Origin: Thermoplasmata archaeon
GTDB lineage: Archaea > Thermoplasmatota > Thermoplasmata > Lutacidiplasmatales > UBA184
Direction of reading: 5' to 3'
Assembly (NCBI GenBank): GCA_030042955.1
Contig: JASHYQ010000130.1
Coordinates: 1-5,504, forward strand
DNA length: 5,504 nt
The translations under genes and the position numbers were made by a program. Below the pieces are notes generated by a model, which had not been told where the DNA came from, searched no databases, and saw nothing but the letters and a program-made list of their open reading frames with translations. This document shows, piece by piece, positions 1 to 4,844 of the stretch. Position 1 is the stretch's first letter. Every line of letters starts with the position of its first letter.

Positions 1-842
1 TTGCGACCGTACTCCCCAAGCGGCAGACTTAACATCTTCACTCCGGCACTGGGAGCCCACGCAGGACCCCCAACACCAAGTCTGCAGAGTTTACACCCTA
101 GACTACCGGGGTATCTAATCCCGTTTGCGCCCTAGGGCTTCGTCCCTCACTGTCGGATTCGTTCTAGGTGAACGCCTTCGCCACTGGTGGTCCCCCCAGG
201 ATTACAGGATTTTACCCCTACCCCGGGAGTACCTTCACCCTCTCCCGATCCCAAGCCAAGCAGTGTCTCCGGAATTCGGACGGTTGGGCCGCCCGATTTA
301 CCCGGAGATTTGCCTGGCCAGCTACGGACGCTTTAGGCTCAATAATAATGAGCACCACTCGGGCCGCGGGTATTACCGCGGCGGCTGGCACCCGTCTTAC
401 CCGGCCCTTACTTCTCGAGCTTTTTAGGCTCGAGAACAGCCTAGACATAAGTCTAGGCACTTGGAGTTCCCCCATCGTGGTTTCCCACATTGTGGAGGTT
501 TCGCGCCTGCTGCGTCCCGTAGGACCTGGATTCGTGTCTCAGAATCCATCTCCGGGCGACTTCTCCCAAAGCCCGTACCCGTCTTCGGCTAGGGGGTCCG
601 TAAAACCCCCTACTACCTGATAGGCCGCAGACCCATCCTCGAGCCTCGCAGGATTTCGACCTGAGAGCCTTCCATCATCCCAGATCTATCGGGTATTATT
701 CCCAGTTTCCCGGGATTATCCCCGTCTCGAGGGCAGGTTGTCCGCGTGTTACTGAGCAGTGCGCCGAGGGCTTACCCCTCTCGACTCGCATGGCTTAAGC
801 GAACTCCAATAGCGGTGCCCGCCGGCAGGATCAACCGGATTT
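1..842 (-). rRNA. 16S ribosomal RNA, 5' half (archaeal)
   Basis: This is the small-subunit ribosomal RNA, read on the minus strand. The mature 5' end is near 840-842, where the RNA starts close to AAATCCGGTTGATCCTG. Conserved landmarks follow in order: ACGGGACGCAGCAGGCGCGA (complement of 501-520), the universal 515-region GTGCCAGCCGCCGCGGTAA (complement of 373-391), GTGGCGAAGGCG (near 173-184), ATTAGATACCCCGGTAG (about 103-119) and GGGGAGTACGGTCGC at the left edge. The gene is cut by the window edge at roughly E. coli position 890, so the 3' domain and the anti-Shine-Dalgarno end cannot be seen. The archaeal start and the archaeal form of the 515 region rule out a bacterial origin; the overall sequence looks Thermoplasmata-like. 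Two neat hairpins at 412-436 and 439-458 are part of the variable helices of the 5' domain. Short open frames inside this stretch are not genes. Confidence 0.97.
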
Positions 843-846
843 GTGT

Positions 847-864
847 GCACACTTCCTCGTGTGC
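847..864 (-). other. Hairpin directly before mature 16S 5' end
   Basis: GCACAC at 847-852 is perfectly complementary to GTGTGC at 859-864, with a six-base loop between (GAGGAA in the RNA). The stem ends about five bases before the mature 16S start. It could be a processing or folding element of the 16S precursor. If transcription instead starts from the TATA-like element at 868-875, the stem would be mostly outside the transcript. Confidence 0.5.
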
Positions 865-867
865 GGG

Positions 868-875
868 AATATACT
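868..875 (-). promoter_or_regulatory. Proximal TATA-like element before 16S
   Basis: The minus strand reads AGTATATT here, the most AT-rich run in the otherwise GC-rich leader. Its centre is about 26 bases before position 845 and about 30 before the mature 16S 5' end. That is the spacing of an archaeal TATA box to a start site. It could therefore drive a 16S transcript with almost no leader, or it could be a chance AT-rich patch. Confidence 0.3.
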
Positions 876-960
876 GTCGTGACCGATCTACTGACTGGCA
901 GGTTCATGCTCTTCTCGCTGAATTGAGCGATTCGCGTACGTTGTCTATCTCGTCCGTCGG

Positions 961-1003
961 CTCCGAGAGGTCGCTCCCCGTCTCCGGGGAGGGGTTCTCG
1001 GGG
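961..1003 (-). other. Large GNRA-capped hairpin in 16S leader
   Basis: The inner stem is seven perfect base pairs, CTCCCCG with CGGGGAG (974-980 with 985-991). In the RNA it is closed by a GAGA loop, which fits the stable GNRA tetraloop class. An outer stem pairs 963-968 (CCGAGA) with 996-1001 (TCTCGG) across an internal loop. The position in the 16S leader and the stability suggest a precursor rRNA folding or processing element. The competing small stem 1000-1014 overlaps its outer edge, so the two may be alternatives. Confidence 0.5.
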
Positions 1004-1085
1004 CTCCACGCCCCATCGGGCCATCTGTGGCGTCGCCTTGGAAGAGGCCGGTTCATGGGTCCCCGGCTCGCCGTGGCGGCGTCCC

Positions 1086-1116
1086 GCGCTCGAACCCCCA
1101 TAGGGGGTCCCAGCGC
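1086..1116 (-). other. Two-part hairpin near predicted 16S transcript start
   Basis: An outer five-pair stem (GCGCT 1086-1090 with AGCGC 1112-1116) and an inner six-pair stem (ACCCCC 1094-1099 with GGGGGT 1103-1108, three-base loop) are separated by a symmetrical 3/3 internal loop. It lies just downstream of the start site predicted from the TTAAGTA element at 1141-1150, so it would form the very 5' end of that transcript. No U-tract follows, so a terminator for the upstream peptidase gene is less likely though not excluded. Confidence 0.45.
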
Positions 1117-1140
1117 AGTGCGGTTCGTGAGTGATGTTCC

Positions 1141-1150
1141 GTACTTAAGC
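1141..1150 (-). promoter_or_regulatory. Candidate distal 16S rRNA promoter (TATA box)
   Basis: The minus strand reads GCTTAAGTAC, preceded by purine-rich GAGGG that could serve as a BRE. This is the best archaeal TATA-like match between the peptidase stop codon and the 16S gene. At the usual 24-27 base distance, transcription would start near 1117-1122, just before the hairpin at 1086-1116. That would give a pre-16S leader of about 275-280 bases. Confidence 0.4.
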
Positions 1151-1223
1151 CCCTCGATGGCGGGCCTCCCCGTAGCATGCGTTGGCCCGGCGGAAGCGTC
1201 GGGGCCAGCCCGCTCCGGTCCCC

Positions 1224-3260
1224 TCACCAGATCGCGACCCGGCGCTCCTTCGGGCGCCACATCGGGCTCCCGGGCCGAATCCCGAACGCCTCGAAGAACG
1301 CGTCCAGGTTCTCGGCGGCCCCCCGGGCTCGGAAGGGACCGGGAGAGTGGGGGTCGATGACGACCCGTCGACGCGTCTCGGGCTCCCGGCAGTTCTGCCG
1401 CCAGACCTGCGCCCACGAGAGGAAGAACCGCTGCTCCGGGGAGAGGCCGTCGACGGTCCTTCGCCGGGCCGGCTCCTGGGCCAGGCGTCGCTGGAGCGCC
1501 TCGTAAGCGATGCTGAGGCCGCCGAGGTCCGCGATGTTCTCCCCGAGGGTGAGCTCCCCGTTCAGGGAGAGGCCGGGGAGCGGCTGAAACTGGCTGTACT
1601 CCTCGACGACCTGGCGGGCCCGGCGCTCGAACTCACGGGCATCCTCTTCCGTCCACCAGTCGTTCAGGTTGCCGTCGGCATCGAACTTCCGACCCTGGTC
1701 GTCGTACCCGTGGGTGATCTCGTGGCCGATCACGGCGCCGATGCCGCCGTAGTTCACCGCATCGTCCATCGTCACGTCGAAGAAGGGAGGCTGGAGGATC
1801 CCGGCGGGAAAGACGATCTCGTTCAGCACCGGGCTGAAGTAGGCGTTCACGGTCGGCGGCGTCATCCCCCACTCGGTCCGGTCGACGGGCTGACCGACCC
1901 GGACGGCCTGGCGGTGGACCTCGAAGGCCCGGGCCCGACGGATGTTGCCGAGGTACTCCCCTCGGTCGATTCGGACGGAGGAGTAGTCCCGGTATTTCTC
2001 GGGGTGCCCGACCTTCGGGGTGAAGCGGGCGAACTTGGCGAGGGCTCGCTGCCGGGAGGCCTCGCCCATCCAGTCCCGTCCCGCGAGCCGGTCCCGGAAG
2101 ACCGCGCGCAGGTCGTCCACGAGTTCTCTCATCCGGACGCGGGCCTCGGGCGGGAAGGCCCGGTCCACGTACAGCTTCCCGAGAGCTTCCCCGAGACAGG
2201 AGTCGACCACCAGGGCGGCCCGCTTCCACCGGGGCTCGGGTTCCTGCTGCCCTGCCAGGGTCCGGTGGAAGAAGTCGAACCACTCCGCCTCCGCGGCCTC
2301 GTGCAGGAACGGAGCGCTGCAACGAAGGACCTGCCAACGCAGGTACTGCTTCCAGTCGGAAAGCGGCCGGGAGGTCACGAGCCGTTCGAGGGCATCGAAG
2401 AACTCCGGTTGCCCCACGACGACGTGCGGGGCCCCGCCGACCTCCCGGTCCCCGAGATACTGCCTCCACGGCGTGGCCGGGTGCCTCTCGGCTAGCTCGG
2501 CGACCGTTACCCGGTGGTAGTTCTTGTCCTCGTCCCGGAGCTCCGTGCGGGTGCGGCTTGCCTTGGCGAGCTCGGTCTCGATGCCGAGCACGGCCTCGAC
2601 GGCCGCGGCCGCGTCCGTGGGAGCGTCCCCGAGCGAGCGGAAGCTGCGGTCGAGATGGGACCGATACGCCGCGAGGACCTGCGCGAACTGGGGGTCGAGG
2701 TAGTACTCCCGGTCCGGGAGCGAGAGACCCCCCTGGTCGAGGTAGAAGGCGTAGACCCCGCTCGCCTTCTTGTCGGGGTAGACGTAGCTCTCGAAGAACC
2801 CGTCGACCCCCTCGCGGTGCAGTTCGGCGAGGACCCGGTAGAGCTCCTCGACGGAGCCGACTGCCTCGACCCGAGCGAAGTCCAGGGCGAGCGGCTCGAA
2901 CCCGAGCTCCTCCAGCCGTCGGGTGTCCATCGCCGAGGCGAAGAGGTCCCCGACCTGACGCGCAACCGGGTCGGTGGGGCCGTCGGGGGCCGCGGCGGCC
3001 TGCTCGAGGATCGAGCGAATGACGTAGAAATTGCGCTGCAAGAGCTCGTCGAACCCGCCCCACCGGGACTTGTCGGCGGGCACCGGGTTCTCCCGGACCC
3101 AGGTCCCCGCCGCGTACCGGTAGAAATCGGCCGAAGGGTCGGTCGAGCGGTCCATGTAGGCGAGCGAGAAGCGGGGGATCCGGGGTTCCGGGTCCGCCAA
3201 CGCCTCCTCCGAACGTCCGGTCGTCGTCCCGCGGCTCCTCGAAGACTCGTGCCCGGGCAT
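1224..3260 (-). CDS. M13 family zinc metallopeptidase (neprilysin/PepO-like)
   Basis: This predicted 678-residue endopeptidase would cleave peptides with a single active-site zinc, as M13 (neprilysin, ECE, PepO) enzymes do. The M13 N-terminal domain starts near residue 36 with MDRSTDPSADFYRYAAGTW. The catalytic domain shows NAYF (472-475), the zinc site HEITH (513-517, bases 1710-1724), ENIAD with the third zinc ligand Glu574 and Asp578, and DPHSPGPFR, whose His638 and Arg644 match the substrate and transition-state residues of neprilysin. The length is typical of the family, so the gene looks intact. There is no signal peptide or membrane segment, which suggests a cytoplasmic enzyme. The usual C-terminal Cys-X-X-Trp is replaced by Val-Ala-Ile-Trp. 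I chose the ATG at 3260 because GAGGGG sits just upstream. An in-frame ATG at 3296 (690 residues) lacks such a site and its extra codons are off-bias. The gene lies 65 bp after the HAD gene and is probably co-transcribed with it. Confidence 0.95.
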   Translation of the reverse strand: MPGHESSRSRGTTTGRSEEALADPEPRIPRFSLAYMDRSTDPSADFYRYAAGTWVRENPVPADKSRWGGFDELLQRNFYVIRSILEQAAAAPDGPTDPVARQVGDLFASAMDTRRLEELGFEPLALDFARVEAVGSVEELYRVLAELHREGVDGFFESYVYPDKKASGVYAFYLDQGGLSLPDREYYLDPQFAQVLAAYRSHLDRSFRSLGDAPTDAAAAVEAVLGIETELAKASRTRTELRDEDKNYHRVTVAELAERHPATPWRQYLGDREVGGAPHVVVGQPEFFDALERLVTSRPLSDWKQYLRWQVLRCSAPFLHEAAEAEWFDFFHRTLAGQQEPEPRWKRAALVVDSCLGEALGKLYVDRAFPPEARVRMRELVDDLRAVFRDRLAGRDWMGEASRQRALAKFARFTPKVGHPEKYRDYSSVRIDRGEYLGNIRRARAFEVHRQAVRVGQPVDRTEWGMTPPTVNAYFSPVLNEIVFPAGILQPPFFDVTMDDAVNYGGIGAVIGHEITHGYDDQGRKFDADGNLNDWWTEEDAREFERRARQVVEEYSQFQPLPGLSLNGELTLGENIADLGGLSIAYEALQRRLAQEPARRRTVDGLSPEQRFFLSWAQVWRQNCREPETRRRVVIDPHSPGPFRARGAAENLDAFFEAFGIRPGSPMWRPKERRVAIW

Positions 3261-3264
3261 GGGG

Positions 3265-3270
3265 CCCCTC
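3265..3270 (-). promoter_or_regulatory. Ribosome binding site deciding the peptidase start
   Basis: The minus strand reads GAGGGG, ending four bases before the ATG at 3260. It supports that start over the upstream in-frame ATG at 3296, which is preceded by GAAACCCTC and has no Shine-Dalgarno-like sequence. Confidence 0.5.
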
Positions 3271-3325
3271 GGTCTCTCGGTAGCCTCGCCGCCCATGAGG
3301 GTTTCGACGGGGGCTCGGCGGCCGG

Positions 3326-4039
3326 TCAGCTCGCGCCGCGCTCGAATCGACGCACCCAGGACGGGACCTCGAGGAGCGACGTGATCTCGGGAGGGTCGAG
3401 GCCGAGACCTAGGCCGTGCCGGTTCAGCCAGAGGACGTGGAGGCCGGCCGACCGGGCCGCCCGGGCGTCCGTGAACTCGAGGTTCCCGATGAAGAGCGCC
3501 TCCCCGGGTTCTACCTTGAGGTGGTGAAGCGCCCGACGGAAGATCTCCGGGTCCGGCTTCGCGAACCCTTCCGTCCCGGAGGAGACCACCCGCGAGAAGT
3601 ACCTGAGGATCCCGCCGCGGTCGAGGGTCCGGCGGACGCTCGCCTCGCTCGTCGAGTTCGAGACGACGGCCAGCGCCCGGTCGGGCCGCTTCAGACGGTC
3701 GAGGCACCGTCGGACATCCGAGTAGAGGTGGACCGGTCGCTCCTCCTCGGCGCGAAGGCGGAGGAACCTCACCGCGACCGCGGGCTCGAGCTCCCGGCCG
3801 GCCGCCGCCGAGAGCACGGCGCGCCAGAGCTCGACCTGGTGCTGCTCCCGGTCCCCGGGCGGTGGGTGGGCGTCGTGGGTCCGCTCGACCTCGAGGTAAT
3901 GGTGGGAGAGGTCGTCCGCGTGGACGTCGAGGTACAGCCGGCGGGCGAGCTCGGCGAGGGAGTTGAAGTCCCACTCCTCGACGAGCGTGCCGCCGAGGTC
4001 GAACAGGACCGCGCGGATCCGCGGGTGGGGCGCGGGCAC
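3326..4039 (-). CDS. HAD-superfamily hydrolase, atypical active site
   Basis: This is a 237-residue protein of the haloacid dehalogenase fold. Such enzymes usually remove phosphate from small metabolites through an aspartyl intermediate; the substrate here cannot be told. Motif I is VLFDLGGTL with nucleophile Asp14, but the second Asp of DxD (acid/base) is Gly16. An alpha-helical cap fills roughly residues 20-105. Motif II is VVSNST with Ser127. Motif III Lys161 is in GFAKPDPEIF. Motif IV is FIGNLEFTDARAARSAGL, where the usual Gly-Asp is Gly185-Asn186 and Asp191 is kept. DxG in motif I is known from YihX-like HAD phosphatases, so activity is possible but altered. The start codon is GTG, with no ribosome binding site and a TATA-like element about 26 bp before it, suggesting a leaderless mRNA. 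The gene follows nusA after 61 bp and precedes the M13 peptidase gene, probably in one unit with it. Proteins of this type are often labelled phosphoglycolate phosphatase-like, but the data do not support so specific a name. Confidence 0.9.
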   Translation of the reverse strand: MPAPHPRIRAVLFDLGGTLVEEWDFNSLAELARRLYLDVHADDLSHHYLEVERTHDAHPPPGDREQHQVELWRAVLSAAAGRELEPAVAVRFLRLRAEEERPVHLYSDVRRCLDRLKRPDRALAVVSNSTSEASVRRTLDRGGILRYFSRVVSSGTEGFAKPDPEIFRRALHHLKVEPGEALFIGNLEFTDARAARSAGLHVLWLNRHGLGLGLDPPEITSLLEVPSWVRRFERGAS

Positions 4040-4062
4040 GCGCCGCGAAGACCGGCGGGGAG

Positions 4063-4070
4063 CATATCCT
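4063..4070 (-). promoter_or_regulatory. Candidate promoter of HAD-peptidase unit
   Basis: The minus strand reads AGGATATG, preceded by GGTCA. The ATAT core is centred about 26 bp before the GTG start at 4039. That is the spacing expected if transcription begins at the start codon itself (leaderless mRNA, common in archaea). It fits the absence of a Shine-Dalgarno sequence before the GTG. The match to the TATA consensus is only moderate. Confidence 0.4.
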
Positions 4071-4075
4071 TGACC

Positions 4076-4094
4076 GCCCGCGAGGGACGCGGGC
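4076..4094 (-). terminator. GC hairpin after nusA, possible transcript end
   Basis: GCCCGCG (4076-4082) is perfectly complementary to CGCGGGC (4088-4094) around a five-base loop. The hairpin begins seven bases after the nusA stop codon and ends just before the TATA-like element of the next gene. Its place at the operon boundary suggests an mRNA 3' end or stability element. No T-run follows, and archaeal termination normally depends on T-rich tracts, so calling it a terminator is tentative. Confidence 0.35.
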
Positions 4095-4100
4095 CGGAGC

Positions 4101-4526
4101 CTACGCGACGCTGACGCTCACGATGTCGGAGTGGCGGAGGAGGATGGCCCGGGCGACCTTGAGGTTCTTCCCCGCCTTCCCGATGGCCCGCGCCTTCCAT
4201 GCCGGGTCGACCGTGACCGTCGCGTGGCGGCCCTTCCCCTTCGGCGCGAAGTCGACCCGTTTCGGGGAGTACCAGTAGAAGATGTTCTTCGCGAGCGCCT
4301 CGGGGTCGTCGGAGTACTCGACGACCTGGATCTCCTTCTTCAGCATCCCCTTCAGGCGGTCGACGAGGACGCCCCCCGGCCCCACGGCCTTGTGGACGTC
4401 ACCGGGGTAGACGAGAAAGACGAGCTTCTCCTCGGTCTCCAGGCAGTCCCGCACGCGGGCCCCCGTCCGCTCCTCGAAGAGGCGGATGTAGCCGATCGTC
4501 TCGTTGTCGAACGCGACCTCGGCCAT
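4101..4526 (-). CDS. nusA: Archaeal NusA-like transcription factor (two KH domains)
   Basis: This 141-residue archaeal NusA homologue lacks the N-terminal polymerase-binding and S1 domains of bacterial NusA and consists of two KH RNA-binding domains only. Archaeal members are thought to bind RNA in connection with transcription elongation, termination or antitermination, including on rRNA. KH1 carries a GPGG loop at residues 49-52. KH2 carries GKAGKN at 116-121, matching the GxxG nucleic-acid-binding loop. The length is normal for the archaeal family. The gene lies 30 bp after rpl30e and downstream of rpoA2, the classic archaeal arrangement, which supports the name. The start ATG at 4526 gives the expected N-terminus, but no Shine-Dalgarno sequence precedes it; the upstream bases are pyrimidine-rich (CCTTTTCTCTCC). 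The stop TAG is followed by a GC hairpin rather than rps12. Confidence 0.95.
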   Translation of the reverse strand: MAEVAFDNETIGYIRLFEERTGARVRDCLETEEKLVFLVYPGDVHKAVGPGGVLVDRLKGMLKKEIQVVEYSDDPEALAKNIFYWYSPKRVDFAPKGKGRHATVTVDPAWKARAIGKAGKNLKVARAILLRHSDIVSVSVA

Positions 4527-4556
4527 GGAGAGAAAAGGTTCCCGCCCCCGCCCGGC

Positions 4557-4844
4557 CTACGTCTCGAGGGTCAGGATCGCGCTCGAGCCCGCGTCGAGGA
4601 TCGCCATCGCGCTCACCGGGAACGGACGGCCGCACGCCTGGCCGAGCTCGACGGCGGTGCCCGGGTAGTGGAAGATCGGGATCTTCCCGATGGCCCGGTC
4701 CGTCTTCAGCTTCGGGTCGGGGCAGGTGGAGGAGACGATCAGGAGCTTGGCCTTCTTCGCCTCCGCGGCGGCCCGTGTTTCCTCGACGCCGAGCTTAACC
4801 TTCCCGGTGTCGAGGGCGAGCTTGAGCGCGTGGGCTAGGTCCAT
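4557..4844 (-). CDS. rpl30e: Large ribosomal subunit protein eL30 (L30e)
   Basis: This 95-residue ribosomal protein belongs to the L7Ae/L30e/S12e/Gadd45 RNA-binding family, shared by archaea and eukaryotes and absent from the bacterial ribosome as L30e. It is a component of the 50S subunit. Recognisable parts are the N-terminal GKVKLGVEET (residues 14-23), the central strand AKLLIVSSTCPD (32-43), and the family signature around VELGQACGRPF (65-75), followed by the hydrophobic C-terminal strand. The length is usual for archaeal L30e. The ATG directly follows the TAG of rpoA2 with no base between, and a strong GGAGGAGGGA lies inside the rpoA2 3' end. The two genes are thus tightly co-transcribed, and their translation is probably coupled. 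Confidence 0.95.
   Translation of the reverse strand: MDLAHALKLALDTGKVKLGVEETRAAAEAKKAKLLIVSSTCPDPKLKTDRAIGKIPIFHYPGTAVELGQACGRPFPVSAMAILDAGSSAILTLET

Larger units (their letters stand above)
843..1140 (-). other. 16S rRNA leader / upstream non-coding region
   Basis: About 300 bases between the putative distal promoter and the mature 16S 5' end hold no convincing gene. Open frames crossing this region on both strands are low-complexity Arg/Pro/Ser/Gly sequence with no recognisable domain. Read as RNA from the minus strand, the region is highly structured, with hairpins at 847-864, 915-930, 961-1003, 1000-1014 and 1086-1116. Archaeal pre-16S leaders normally contribute the 5' strand of a long processing stem with a bulge-helix-bulge cut site. 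Its partner would lie beyond the left window edge, so that pairing cannot be tested here. The imperfect repeat CATGAACC(G/T)GCC occurs twice, as the complement of 897-908 and of 1046-1057. Confidence 0.6.

Noticed and set aside
412..458. Two perfect hairpins, 412-436 and 439-458, that look like terminators or palindromic repeats.
   Set aside because: They lie in the variable helices of the 16S 5' domain and are normal rRNA secondary structure.
125..620. Open frames on both strands inside the 16S gene.
   Set aside because: The sequence is conserved rRNA; these frames are chance openings.
1084..1108. GGGGGTTCGAGCGCG on the minus strand resembles a tRNA T-arm.
   Set aside because: The flanks of the TTCGA loop are not complementary, and no acceptor stem, D-arm or anticodon arm is found around it. 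The bases are better explained by the hairpin at 1086-1116.
746..1506. Possible small protein genes in the region upstream of 16S.
   Set aside because: The frames run into the 16S or peptidase gene, are low-complexity, and have no ribosome binding site or domain. The region is better read as rRNA leader.
1182..2495. Long open frame on the plus strand, opposite the peptidase gene.
   Set aside because: It is a shadow caused by GC-rich codons on the opposite strand. The translation has no recognisable domain, and the minus-strand M13 motifs are unambiguous.
2514..3527. Second long plus-strand open frame across the peptidase and HAD genes.
   Set aside because: It spans the ends of two real minus-strand genes and translates to a biased Arg/Val/Glu/Gly sequence, the usual shadow in GC-rich DNA.
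3261..3974. The peptidase frame stays open upstream to 3974, which would give a 916-residue protein.
   Set aside because: The extra N-terminal part is Arg/Pro-rich low-complexity sequence overlapping the HAD gene in another frame. The HAD frame shows clear family motifs, and the M13 domain starts only near 3155.
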